DNA of 18,220 nucleotides from positions 1 through 18,220 of the forward strand of contig CAZAGT010000064.1 of assembly GCA_964484515.1 (NCBI GenBank). Direction: 5' to 3'. Position numbers and translations under genes: made by a program. The number at the start of each line of letters is the position of its first letter. Within the stretch, counting starts at the first letter, position 1. This DNA comes from CAZAGT01 sp964484515. GTDB taxonomy: Bacteria > Desulfobacterota > DSM-4660 > Desulfatiglandales > HGW-15. Positions 1-7,800 of the stretch are shown here, piece by piece. The notes beneath the pieces are model-generated. The model saw nothing but the letters and a program-made list of their open reading frames with translations, ran no database searches and was not told the DNA's origin.

Positions 1-26
1 TGAAAATCAATAAGATAATATAAAAT

Positions 27-55
27 TTGCTGGCCTAATAGGATAACTCTATAAT
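27..55 (+). promoter_or_regulatory. Sigma-70-type promoter
   Basis: A perfect -10 box TATAAT lies at 50-55, 17 bases after a partial -35 box TTGCTG (27-32). Transcription would start near 62 and read into the small basic ORF at 130 and possibly on into the methyltransferase gene at 358. The upstream bases are AT-rich, as is common at strong promoters. Confidence 0.5.
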
Positions 56-129
56 AGAATGATTGAATCGGCGTGGAGGTTGCGGCGCTGATGAGGCAGC
101 TATAAAGAAAGAAGGGAGGCACAACGCTT

Positions 130-231
130 TTGGCACGACACAAGAAGATCGAAAGACGTCGCGAAATCGACCGGCGTCGTCGACGCAGACGTAAGAGATT
201 GAAGCAGCGGGCCAACGAAGGAAACAACTGA
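130..231 (+). CDS. Arg-rich 33-aa basic mini-protein
   Basis: This is a short reading frame starting with TTG and ending in TGA. It is preceded by a good ribosome binding site (GGGAGG, 114-119, ten bases before the start) and a promoter with TATAAT at 50-55. The product has 33 residues, of which 13 are Arg and 4 Lys, with an unbroken run of seven Arg at residues 15-21. After an MARHKK-like start it should form one highly charged helix. Such a charge pattern suggests binding to RNA, for example rRNA, but no family is recognised and the function is unknown. It sits 126 bases upstream of an RNA methyltransferase gene, compatible with an RNA-linked role. The frame could be chance, but the ribosome site and promoter argue for a real gene. 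Confidence 0.55.
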   Translation: MARHKKIERRREIDRRRRRRRKRLKQRANEGNN

Positions 232-282
232 GGCTCGCACTCGATATTCTTTATTTCGAGATTGTGAGATCAAAGTCGCAAC

Positions 283-358
283 CCTCTATGCACCCCCGGC
301 GGGTGTTTCCTGAATGCCCCGCCCCTTGAGCGGGGGTTCTCTGTGTATGTGTAAGAGG
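283..358 (+). other. GC-rich foldable leader before methyltransferase gene
   Basis: The DNA between the mini-protein and the methyltransferase can fold compactly. CCTCT (283-287) can pair with AGAGG (354-358), which includes the first base of the GTG start. ATGCAC (288-293) can pair with GTGTAT (343-348). Inside, CCCCGC (317-322) pairs with GCGGGG (330-335) around a seven-base loop. A competing hairpin CACCC (291-295)/GGGTG (301-305) is also possible. No canonical ribosome binding site lies before the start, so folding could govern translation. The strong hairpin is followed by GTTCTCT, not a T-run, so it is not a clean terminator. No known riboswitch class is recognised. Confidence 0.35.
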
Positions 359-1128
359 TGGCAAGGGTCCGAGAGATCATCAGTCGTCAAAACCCGACGT
401 TCAGGAGGCTCAAAAGGCTTCTGAAGGCGCAAGGGGTCGACGAATACCGACAGACCCTTATTGCAGGCCGAAAACACATCATCGAAGTGTACCGCGACTT
501 TCCAAGGCAATGCGCGGGTATCGTCGTCTCCCAGAAAGATTCGATTCCGCCGGAGATCCTCACCAAAGATCTCACCGTATACCGTCTCGATCCAAAGCTC
601 TTCCGTGAAATCGATGAAGTCGGTACGAAACACCCGATATTGTTGGTTCATACCACGCCGCTGGAGGAATGGACGGATGATCGATGGCCTCCAGGCTGCA
701 CACTGTTTGTCCCATTCCAAGATCCAATGAACGTGGGCGCGGTCATCCGATCCGCCGTCGCCTTCGGAGTCCCGCGGGCGGTCATGCTGGCCGAGTCCGC
801 ACATCCCTTTCACAGCAAATCGAGTCGCGTCGCGGGAAGCTCGCTTTTCCGGATCGAACTCCTGAAAGGCCCTTCTATAAAACAACTCCGAAAGACCACC
901 TTTCCGCTCATCACGCTGTCGCCCAGAGGGCGCAATATAGAAAGATATCGTTTTCCACCCACCTTTGGTCTGGTTCCGGGCGTGGAGGGACCGGGCCTTC
1001 CGACCCAGATCAAGCCCTCTGCGTCCCTGGCCGTGCCCATGGAGGTCGGGGTGGATTCGCTAAATGCCGCCATGGCGACCGGTATTGCCCTTTTTTTGTG
1101 GCGTGCGGGCCAAAGAAGTCGAAGGTAG
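358..1128 (+). CDS. SpoU/TrmH-family RNA 2'-O-ribose methyltransferase
   Basis: The 256-aa product is a SpoU/TrmH-family (SPOUT fold, deep trefoil knot) methyltransferase, which uses S-adenosylmethionine to methylate a ribose 2'-OH in rRNA or tRNA. The three family motifs are in order: motif 1 NVGAVIRSAVAFG from residue 125 with its conserved Asn and Arg; motif 2 with LVPGVEGPGLP; motif 3 with the AVPME and DSLNAAMATGIAL segments near the C-terminus that form the cofactor pocket. The N-terminus (ISRQNP, later AGRKHIIEV) matches the substrate-binding domain of RlmB/TrmH-like enzymes. Which nucleotide is modified cannot be told. The GTG start is forced: an in-frame TAA lies at 352-354 and the conserved N-terminus begins by residue 7. 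There is no clear ribosome binding site. Confidence 0.88.
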   Translation: MARVREIISRQNPTFRRLKRLLKAQGVDEYRQTLIAGRKHIIEVYRDFPRQCAGIVVSQKDSIPPEILTKDLTVYRLDPKLFREIDEVGTKHPILLVHTTPLEEWTDDRWPPGCTLFVPFQDPMNVGAVIRSAVAFGVPRAVMLAESAHPFHSKSSRVAGSSLFRIELLKGPSIKQLRKTTFPLITLSPRGRNIERYRFPPTFGLVPGVEGPGLPTQIKPSASLAVPMEVGVDSLNAAMATGIALFLWRAGQRSRR

Positions 1129-1483
1129 AAGCCGAAAATACAGTGACGAGAGACGAGCGGCAAAAAAAGGCTGAAGGTGGAAGGGGCAGATGTCGGAGGT
1201 CGGAGGTTTGAGGCATGCGGCTTCGCCGGTTGGAGGAGGTTAGAGGCGGAAAAGATTGGGGAGAGACGGGGAGAAACCGAGAATCGGAGAGGGAGAATCA
1301 GCGACTGAATTTCGAATAATGACCAGGGAATGAAGAATTTCGAACTGAAAGAAAGGTTGGCGGCTGAACAAGTGAGGAGACAGGAAGCAAAAGGAGGGAG
1401 GTTCGAGGCACGAAGATCGAGGAAAAGCGAAAGAAAGACACGTCAGCCTTTCACCTTTAATACCTTACAATGCCATTATTTAG
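1129..1483. other. Purine-rich non-coding spacer with heptamer repeats
   Basis: About 350 bases with no credible gene on either strand. The plus strand is strongly purine-rich (runs of GGAG, GAAAG, AGGAGG). At 1193-1220 it shows a seven-base period: TCGGAGG, TCGGAGG, TTTGAGG, CATGCGG. Further imperfect GAGG-containing units follow to about 1255. The same type of heptamer recurs near 3422-3497. Frames crossing this stretch have biased composition without recognisable protein features. Confidence 0.5.
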
Positions 1484-1512
1484 TTGACTTGAGCGGCATG
1501 TAGACGTATTAA
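1484..1512 (+). promoter_or_regulatory. Sigma-70 promoter of the 44-aa gene
   Basis: TTGACT (1484-1489, five of six consensus bases) is followed after 17 bases by TATTAA (1507-1512) within an AT-rich stretch. Transcription would start near 1519, giving a leader of about 36 bases before the ATG at 1555. This supports the downstream mini-gene as an independent unit. Confidence 0.55.
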
Positions 1513-1554
1513 AATCGCCCATCACGGCAACTGAGACAAAGATAGGTTTACAGT

Positions 1555-1689
1555 ATGGGTTCAAAGACCAAGAAAGTAAAAGCGATTCGAAAGCGGAAGG
1601 CCAAACCGAACAAAAACAATCTTCGAGCGAATCAAAAGCGGATGGATGAGAATCTCGCCATCCTGAGGGAGCTTAGTTCCAAGGACTAG
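1555..1689 (+). CDS. Lys-rich 44-aa basic mini-protein
   Basis: A short frame from ATG to TAG encodes 44 residues. The N-terminal half is very basic (MGSKTKKVKAIRKRKAKPNK), followed by LRANQKRMDENLAILREL, which looks like an amphipathic helix. From memory, proteins with the MGSKTKK...RKRK.KPNK pattern occur in other deltaproteobacteria, but I cannot confirm this here. The shape suggests a ribosome- or RNA-associated helper, which is inference. A good sigma-70 promoter lies just upstream. The ribosome binding site is weak (AGATAGG about ten bases before the ATG). The gene stands alone, convergent with the minus-strand gene ending at 1866. Confidence 0.65.
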   Translation: MGSKTKKVKAIRKRKAKPNKNNLRANQKRMDENLAILRELSSKD

Positions 1690-1865
1690 CTGCCGTCAGT
1701 CTACGCGTTGGCACGCCTCTTTGACGCCATACCTCGGCGGCCATGGATATTCCGCCGCATTCCCTCCTTTGCCTCCGCTTGAGGCCCCCAGTGACCGGAA
1801 ACAGGGATGAATAAGCGTCATTCCGATCTCGCTGTCGCAAATGCGGTTATGCCCTTCCCGCGCGG

Positions 1866-2129
1866 TCAGCTCCGGGAGATCTCCTCCTCCAAGTCCTTGA
1901 TGTACTGCGTTATGAGCATCCCCAAGTAGATGCAGACATTTCCATCCAGACATGCATCGGCATCTTTCTTATCGAGGATGGCGTGGCGCTTGTGGGTCTC
2001 CTTTTCAAAGCTAACGATCCAGGCGTTCATCTCCTGATCAAAGGACAGAGACAAGGAGAGACCATATTTGGTGATCTCAGGGTACATGTCTAAGAGTTTC
2101 TGCTCAAGATCCGCCTCTGAATAGCTCAT
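1866..2129 (-). CDS. Small cytoplasmic protein of unknown function
   Basis: The 87-aa product starts MSYSEADLEQKLLDMYPEI and has no signal peptide or membrane segment. It appears to mix helices with a central strand pair (YGLSLSLSFDQEMNAWIVSFEKETHKRHAILDKKDADACLDG), ending in a helix with a charged tail (KDLEEEISRS). The DACLDG...CIYLG part is reminiscent of small proteins that sense or bind through paired strands, but no family is recognised. An excellent ribosome binding site (AAGGAG, read on the minus strand) lies about nine bases before the ATG, which fixes the start. It lies 93 bases downstream of the BamE-like gene on the same strand and could be co-transcribed. The sequence gives no clear pointer to its role. 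Confidence 0.72.
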   Translation of the reverse strand: MSYSEADLEQKLLDMYPEITKYGLSLSLSFDQEMNAWIVSFEKETHKRHAILDKKDADACLDGNVCIYLGMLITQYIKDLEEEISRS

Positions 2130-2222
2130 TTCCCTACTCCTTCATGCTGGTATGCTGGTCTTTAAGGGGGCTTCGGCCAAATTGTTCGTCCTTGCCGAGG
2201 GTGTAACATTTCCGGATGAACA

Positions 2223-2621
2223 TCAGGGTTCATTCCAGCCGGTCAACTGCCCGGACCGATCAAAGGCTACATAGCCGCAATAGATGTTCGGATAGTACCA
2301 CAGGATCTTGACGCCCTTGATGACCTTGACGGGTTCGCCAAGGATGGTTCGAACCTGGCTCTCCGGCATCCCGATTTCAAGTCTGCGCCAGTTCTTTGTG
2401 TTTTGCCAGCCAAATTGGAGACCGGTCTGCTCGACGCTGGTCTTTCGGCAGGTCGCCAGTTCCGCTTCCAGCTCATCGATCCTGCGTTCGAGTTCGAAGA
2501 TCTTTTGTTGAAGCTCTGAAGATTCGCTCTCTTGGGCGCCGGACATGACAAGGGGAAACAGAAGAAGGCCCAGGAGGCAGGCAAGGGCGGGAATTGAAAC
2601 TCTCTGGATCGCATTTTTCAT
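2223..2621 (-). CDS. Exported BamE/SmpA-OmlA-like protein
   Basis: The 132-aa product begins MKNAIQRVSIPALACLLG, a typical signal peptide with hydrophobic core and likely cleavage after SGA (near residue 28). No proper lipobox Cys is seen. Residues about 33-60 form a short coiled coil (SSELQQKIFELERRIDELEAEL). The C-terminal half, from NWRRLEIGMPESQVRTILGEP through ILWYYPN to YVAFDRSGQLTGW, follows the SmpA/OmlA (BamE) pattern: a GM...V...LG.P helix turn, then an aromatic strand and a v.F...g strand. BamE proteins support outer-membrane beta-barrel assembly, but this fold is used widely, so the exact role is open. A longer frame opens at 2708; the start at 2621 is preferred because it gives a clean signal peptide. 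Confidence 0.72.
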   Translation of the reverse strand: MKNAIQRVSIPALACLLGLLLFPLVMSGAQESESSELQQKIFELERRIDELEAELATCRKTSVEQTGLQFGWQNTKNWRRLEIGMPESQVRTILGEPVKVIKGVKILWYYPNIYCGYVAFDRSGQLTGWNEP

Positions 2622-2679
2622 GGCTCGTTCCGTGCTCCTCGTGGGCAAACGCGGGATCGAAAGATCGAGGTTTCTAAAA

Positions 2680-2708
2680 ATACTAGCAAAGCCCGGCGCA
2701 TAGCGCAA
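2680..2708 (-). promoter_or_regulatory. Possible promoter of the BamE-like gene
   Basis: Read on the minus strand, TTGCGC (2708-2703) and TAGTAT (2685-2680) are separated by 17 bases. Both are partial matches. The position, about 60 bases before the ATG at 2621, suits the gene and would exclude translation from the upstream start at 2708. Confidence 0.35.
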
Positions 2709-2760
2709 GGGGATTGCGGCTTCGTCGTTAGGGGTAAGCGCCTTCGAGGTTGGAGTTTAC

Positions 2761-2820
2761 CCGCCTCCGGCGGCGTGGGAGACGAAACGCGAACGGGCAT
2801 GTCGTTTGGACACCTGTCCA
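2761..2820. repeat. Two short inverted repeats in divergent intergenic region
   Basis: CCGCC-TCC-GGCGG occupies 2761-2773 and TGGACA-CC-TGTCCA occupies 2807-2820. Both are perfect. They lie between the divergent BamE-like and winged-helix genes, upstream of the latter's promoter. The second could be a regulator binding site; neither is followed by a T-run. Confidence 0.35.
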
Positions 2821-2852
2821 GAGGCTTTTAGACGGTACAGTCGACCTTTCTT

Positions 2853-2881
2853 TTGACATGTAGTATTGCATGTAATATTAC
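2853..2881 (+). promoter_or_regulatory. Sigma-70 promoter of the winged-helix gene
   Basis: A perfect -35 box TTGACA (2853-2858) is followed after 17 bases by TATTAC (2876-2881, four of six consensus bases). Transcription would start near 2888. The -10 box and most of the spacer lie inside a 30-bp perfect palindrome, so a protein bound there would block RNA polymerase. Confidence 0.6.
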
Positions 2882-2891
2882 ATGCAATACT
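2862..2891. promoter_or_regulatory. 30-bp perfect palindrome, probable operator
   Basis: The left arm AGTATTGCATGTAAT (2862-2876) is followed directly by its exact reverse complement (2877-2891), with no spacer and no mismatch. It covers the -10 box and probable start site of the promoter at 2853. The size fits two turns or more of DNA contacted by a symmetric dimer or tetramer. Position over the core promoter argues for a repressor. The encoded winged-helix protein is an obvious candidate for autoregulation, which is inference. Confidence 0.6.
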
Positions 2892-2918
2892 CTCTCTTAA
2901 AGAATGAAAGGAGGTCAT

Positions 2919-3320
2919 ATGAGTACCGTCGATTTTGCCATTACCATCAACGTCTCTCTCGTTCTGGGAAGCGAACAGGCGACTCTCAGCATCAAGAACG
3001 TGGACCTAAAACCGGCCGTTATAGCCCTCCCGCTGCCAATTCAAGAGACCTCGCGCCCGGAAAAACAGCCCCAGAAAAAGACCATCCATGAAATCGTTTT
3101 GGAAACGGCCCGGAACTATGTCAACAAAACGGGAAAACGGACGTTTACCGCAGCCGATCTGTTTAAATCTGCTCGAAAGAGCTATCCAGCTATGAAAAGA
3201 GGCAGCTTTTCGGCTCACGTTATCGCTGCCGCGCCGGAGCACCCGTCATGGAAGCACTACGCAAACAGAAAAGGGTATCTATATTACCTGGGAAAGGGGA
3301 CTTACAGGCTCAGTGATTGA
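2919..3320 (+). CDS. Putative winged-helix protein of unknown function
   Basis: The 133-aa product has two parts. Residues 1-40 (STVDFAITINVSLVLGSE, then ATLSIKNVDLKPAV) look like beta strands. After a Pro/Lys-rich linker (about 41-55), residues 56-133 resemble a winged helix: a first helix (HEIVLETARNYVNKTG), FTAADLFKSARKSYPAMKRGSF as the second and recognition helices, and YLYYLGKGTYRLSD as the wing. The layout resembles the small DUF7669-type winged-helix domain, a low-confidence assignment. The start at 2919 is chosen over ATG 2904 because the strong ribosome binding site AAAGGAGGT (2907-2915) would otherwise fall inside the frame. It has its own promoter under a 30-bp palindrome, so tight and possibly self-directed control is expected. 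Confidence 0.7.
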   Translation: MSTVDFAITINVSLVLGSEQATLSIKNVDLKPAVIALPLPIQETSRPEKQPQKKTIHEIVLETARNYVNKTGKRTFTAADLFKSARKSYPAMKRGSFSAHVIAAAPEHPSWKHYANRKGYLYYLGKGTYRLSD

Positions 3321-3421
3321 GAATGAGCTGCCGGGAGCGGCAGGCAAAATCGCGGGGCAGGCAGACGAGGTATCCTGACAATGCCGTTTGGAGGGCCTTT
3401 CGGGCGTATGAATTCCCCGGC

Positions 3422-3497
3422 GTGAGGTGTGAGGCACAAGGCACGACAGTAACCGAGTTTTTTCTTTACCTCAAGCCTCAGGCCTAATGCCTCAAGC
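3422..3497. repeat. Heptamer repeats in opposed orientations
   Basis: GTGAGGT, GTGAGGC and ACAAGGC follow each other at 3422-3442. After 27 bases of unrelated sequence come CTCAAGC, CTCAGGC, CTAATGC and CTCAAGC (3470-3497), which is the same kind of unit on the opposite strand. The two blocks are therefore roughly complementary and could pair. They lie in the 250-base spacer between the winged-helix gene and tRNA-Leu, where no gene is seen. Confidence 0.55.
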
Positions 3498-3569
3498 CTT
3501 TCCACACGCCGCAGACGGGTGTTTTCCGGCAGCCTCTGCAGCATGGCGTGGGTCGAACGTCCTTATTGC

Positions 3570-3653
<84 letters not shown>

Positions 3654-3663
3654 ACGGGGAAAT

Positions 3664-3692
3664 ATTCTTGTGCTTTCTCAGAATACTGTCAA
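3664..3692 (-). promoter_or_regulatory. Promoter of tRNA-Leu overlapping radC stop
   Basis: On the minus strand a perfect -35 TTGACA (3692-3687) is followed after 17 bases by AAGAAT (3669-3664). Transcription would start a few bases before the tRNA at 3653. The TGA stop codon of radC (3691-3689) is embedded in the -35 box. Confidence 0.6.
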
Positions 3693-4444
3693 GGTCTAAA
3701 TGGGTGATCAGATAGGCGCCGGAATTCGCTGATGAAGTCATGGATCAGCCCCTCATCGGCAAAACTGAAATAGTCGTTGTTTCCTATGATGACGTGGTCG
3801 AGGACCTGAATCATGAGCAGCTGTGACGCCCAGACAAGGTCTCTCGTCAACCTCCGGTCTTCCTTCGAGGGTGCAGGGTCGCCGGAGGGATGATTGTGAA
3901 CGAAGACCATTCCGGCGGCCTTGTTCTCCAGGGCCGACACCATGACCTCCCGTGGATACACGGCGCTCCCGCTCAGACTGCCGCTAAAGACATCCTGATC
4001 CGCAAGTAGCTCGTTCTTGCGGTTCAAAAACAGGACCTTGAAGACTTCCCGCCTGAGATCACGCATGGAATGGAATAGGTAGTCAAACACCGCCTTTGAT
4101 GAGCTCAAGAAGGTGGACCCTTTTGCGCGATCCTTGAGATATCTGCCGGCGACCTGATGGACCAGACTGAGGTAAAGCGCATTCTTGGGCCCAATCCCCT
4201 TAATTTCCTCCAGCTTTTCGATGGGTGCCGACAAGACACCCGAAAGGCTGCCGAACATCTTCAAGGCCTCCCTGGCCGGGAGCTTCACGTCTTTTCTGGG
4301 GGTTCCAAGGGTAAACAGAAATTCGATCACTTCCTCATCTGAGAAACGTTCCAGTCCACCTTCCATGAACTTGGCGCGGAGCCGCCGGCGATGCCCTTGT
4401 GTTCTCTCAGGGGCCCTATCTCTTGGGGAGGTCATGTCTTTCAC
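3689..4444 (-). CDS. radC: RadC family (UPF0758) JAB/MPN-domain protein
   Basis: The 251-aa product has the usual RadC architecture and length. Residues about 35-100 form the N-terminal helical part, including a helix-hairpin-helix-like segment (EEIKGIGPKNALYLS). A JAB/MPN metalloprotease-like domain follows, with the zinc motif HNHPSGDPAPSKED from residue 183: two His, the SGDP turn and the distal Asp. An upstream Glu (VFKVLFLNRKNELL region) fits the fold. RadC proteins were once linked to DNA repair, but their biochemical function is not settled; related genes often ride on mobile elements. The start may be GTG 4444 or ATG 4435; neither has a strong ribosome binding site. The Arg-rich N-terminus (ERTQGHRRRLRAKF) is typical of a common RadC subgroup. 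Confidence 0.93.
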   Translation of the reverse strand: MKDMTSPRDRAPERTQGHRRRLRAKFMEGGLERFSDEEVIEFLFTLGTPRKDVKLPAREALKMFGSLSGVLSAPIEKLEEIKGIGPKNALYLSLVHQVAGRYLKDRAKGSTFLSSSKAVFDYLFHSMRDLRREVFKVLFLNRKNELLADQDVFSGSLSGSAVYPREVMVSALENKAAGMVFVHNHPSGDPAPSKEDRRLTRDLVWASQLLMIQVLDHVIIGNNDYFSFADEGLIHDFISEFRRLSDHPFRP

Positions 4445-4708
4445 TCGTCTTTGTCGGGTTTACCTACCTTGGGCGGGATTTCCCGCAGGGAAGCGCGGGG
4501 TGCGTCACGTCTGTCTCTTATGAAATTTCATGAAATGAGGTCTGTGATACCTTAACGCCCTCCCGAGGCGGGTAAGCTCTTGCGGCAAGGGGACGAGCTG
4601 ACTAGGGATCCCATATATCCGGACGTCATGATCAGTGGCCCCCTTTGGTGGATGGTATCGCTGGTCGAGTATACGCCGGAGTTTTACTTATTCAAGAAAA
4701 ATAACAAG
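4445..4708. other. Divergent intergenic region with small palindromes
   Basis: This gene-free stretch separates radC from the dikinase-like gene. It holds GCGGGA-TT-TCCCGC (4473-4486), the perfect 12-bp palindrome ATGAAATTTCAT (4520-4531), and AGCTC/GAGCT arms around 4573-4598. These could be regulator sites for radC. A frame at 4580-4834 crosses the region, but its hydrophobic translation has no recognisable features and it overlaps the promoter at 4732. Confidence 0.4.
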
Positions 4709-4737
4709 TTGTGCCAAACCTTCCAATTTGGTATAAT
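4709..4737 (+). promoter_or_regulatory. Extended -10 promoter of the long operon
   Basis: TATAAT (4732-4737) is perfect and preceded by TG one base upstream (TGG-TATAAT), an extended -10. The -35 at 4709-4714 (TTGTGC) is a partial match at 17-base spacing. Transcription would start near 4744, which rules out the in-frame ATG at 4711 and leaves ATG 4831 as the likely start. CCAAA and TTTGG arms (4714-4731) flank the spacer and might form an operator. Confidence 0.6.
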
Positions 4738-4830
4738 TTTTGTGGGTGCATTTCTGATATTCCCCATTATTTTCAGAGAGTTCACTTCAGACAAGATCGA
4801 CGCAAAAATCGAGGAGTCGCAGCGGCAAAC

Positions 4831-7800
4831 ATGACCTCAAAGGCCCTTCAAATCAACCTCGAGCGCAGCCGGGTGGATGTCACCATCAGCGAGAAGTACA
4901 AGGTTCTTCAGGAGGTGATGTCAAAATATCACGGGATCCTAGAGGAACTGAATGGTTTCCTGGAAGAGCTTTGCCATCCTTTCAAGAACTGGCGCTTTAT
5001 CGTAAGGCAGGCACGTGGGCTGGCGATTGATCATTTTCATTTGCTCAGGAATCATCCCAAGGGGCCGGATGCGGTCAGATTGTATGCGGATATCTTTTTG
5101 GATGCCGTTACACTCTCCCGCGACCACGATGTCAAGTCGGACGCTGCGGATCATTTCCTCCTCTACTTGCAACGGATCATTCAGGAGTCCGGGGACGAAC
5201 TGCCAAGGTTCCTAGACGTGCTCGATTATGGATTTGAACGCATCCAAGGCTTGGGAGAAGCCGATTTCCATGTCTTTGCGAGGAGTTTCTATCCGATCAA
5301 TAGGCTAGCGCAGGAGTTTCACCGTCATGGAGCGCCGTTCCATGCGAGCAGCCCGGTCAATTCGCTCCTGGTCAGATACTTGGAGACGACCTACGGGTAT
5401 TGGCTCGGACATGAGGACCCGCAAATATGGTTCTGCCGGGAACTAGGATTGGAAACCTGCCAACTCGGAGATCTAGCCGGGATATTTGATCCGGTTTCCC
5501 ACCGTCATCTGAGTGAAAACGAGAGACGGTTGTCTGCGCTGATCAAGGATAAGAGACTTACACCGGAAGCTCTTCTCGATAACCTCCTGAAGCTGCCTGG
5601 ATACGCCCAAATCGTTGATAACTATCGCGAGATACCCAAAAAGATCTTGAGGACACAGCAGGAGAAGGGGCAGGGAAGCTACAGGAAGCTGATTTTTCTG
5701 TTCTTGATCATGAATACCGGCGGACTGACCGCTATTCATGAAGAGACCTTAAGGGACATCAATCGGACACTGACCTGGTTGATTGAAAATGAAGATATCG
5801 AGAATCTAAAGCAATTACTGAGAAAGACCTTTGCGATCCTCGAGGCGAGCGCAAAGAGATACCCCAGCACGGCCCTAAGCTGTGTCTTGAATATGGGAAA
5901 GGCCGTCTATCAAACTGAGGACAGCGTGCTTGTCGATTTTTTCATTGACGCGGTCATTGATATGGGCTTTCAAGCTCCTGAGTTGCAGGGTGTGGGCGAC
6001 GACGGCCAGATTCGAGCCAACGTCTCCCACGTCCAGAACATCCGGACCTGGCTCGAGCTCATCGAGATGAATCCGAAGTGGTCCAAGAAGCTTCTGTCCG
6101 CCATCGTCGTTCATCTTGCGATCAGGGGTGTCTTCATCAAGGACACCGATCTGTTCCCACGGGATATCACCAAATTCCTGAATAGTGACATTGCGCCGGT
6201 CTACAACCTGGCTAAGCAATTGGCGCGTCTATTTCCGGCCTTTTTCAATGACATCGGAGCCGAAGGTCGTCTGAGGGATATCTCCACGGATATTGATGAG
6301 ATTTGCCTTAGAAAGGACCTCTTGATCCATTTCCTGCGAAAACAGAGTCACGTTGAAAGCAGTAGTCAGATCGTCGCGTTGATGGAAGCGACGCTGACGT
6401 TTTGGAGGACCAGGGAGAAGGAGCTTTTGAAGTCCTACGTGCCCCCGAATGTCTACTTGCAGATCGAGAATCGAGGGGCGTACATCGACGGTGTGCACCG
6501 GATCATAAGCCGTCTTTTTGAGGATGAAAAGATCTCAAAGACCAGCGATCTCCTGCAGGTGAACGAGGAGGAGATCGAGGATCGTTTGCAGGGCATCATA
6601 GGGATCGACTCGATCGATATCCGGCGTGTCAAAATGGCTATCAGCCTCTACAAGATGGTACATCAGAAATACACCCTGAGTTCCGTCGCACTTCGCGACT
6701 ATCTAAAACAGGTACCGCGTGGAACGGTTCCGCGCTTGGCCGAACTTGAGGCAGCGTTGAATGAAACCGATGCTAGAGAAAAATTAGATAAGCTATTGGC
6801 ATATTTAAAATACCTTAGGTCAGTCATACTCTCTCCTTTGGCCTATGAGGTCAGGGAAGATATCTACCGAAAGAGACACTTCACCGTTGATATTCCCTCC
6901 ATGTACGGCAGCTACCGTGAACCGAAATTCGATGCCTTAGGCCTGACCTTGCGCCTCGAGAGGCTCGTGACTGTGCTGTTTGAGGAACTCGTCGAGCGGA
7001 TCGATTTGAATCTGATAACGAGGGCCACTTTTTCTCAAATCTTTGACTACTTGGGATTGTTTTCGCGGGCGCTGAATCTGGATGGGATCGCATCCATGGC
7101 GATGAAAACTCAACTCGATTTGCTGGCCCAGTCCGTCAATGCCTGGGGTTTTTCTTTCACCCAGTTCCTGGACATCTTTCGTGGGCTGTCCCAAGCGGTA
7201 CGAAATATTGTGAATGACCATTTTAATTCAGTTCATCAACAAACCCTCAAACGGGTTCTGGAGCAACTCCCTGCGGGAGCCGTGCTCCCCAAATATCGAC
7301 TTCAAAACGGCGGCAACGTCAATCGGGCGCAGCTGACCCACAGGGCGACCGAGGTCTTCTTGCGTGAGGTAATTTCAGCCTCATTAGGACTTCAGCAACT
7401 CGATTTGTTTCTGACCCGTATCTTGAATACCCTTTTTCAACAGGCCGATAAGCTCGGACGGGAGCGCTTGAGGGTGCTCCTCAACTATGATCCGCAACGG
7501 GCCGTTACACCCATTGCCGCCGGAGGAAAAAACTCACTTGACATCATCTCTCTTGGTAACAAAGGACTCAATCTCGTCAAATTGATGCAGTTTGGTTTTC
7601 CCGTGCCTCCGGGGTTCATTATTAGTACGGAGATCTTCAAGATAAGATCGATTGTGGACGACTATCCACCAGCCGAAAAGAACCTCAAGGAGCAGCTCGC
7701 CCGAGAACTCAGCGCCCTTGAGGCGAGAAGCGGGATGGCCTTTGGGAGCCCTGAAAACCCTTTGCTCCTGTCGGTAAGGAGCGGCGCCACGATTTCGCAG

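Noticed and set aside
91..105. Four-codon leader peptide ATG-AGG-CAG-CTA-TAA after a GGAGG site
   Set aside because: Too short to support; no attenuator hairpin or codon bias linked to it.
286..885. 199-codon minus-strand frame opposite the methyltransferase
   Set aside because: It is antisense to a gene with all SpoU motifs and has no family features of its own.
4711..4830. Longer N-terminus for the dikinase-like protein from ATG 4711
   Set aside because: The start lies upstream of the predicted transcription start near 4744, and the added 40 residues look like translated leader.
4580..4834. 84-codon frame before the dikinase-like gene
   Set aside because: It spans the TATAAT promoter, has no ribosome site, and its hydrophobic stretch arises from AT-rich DNA.
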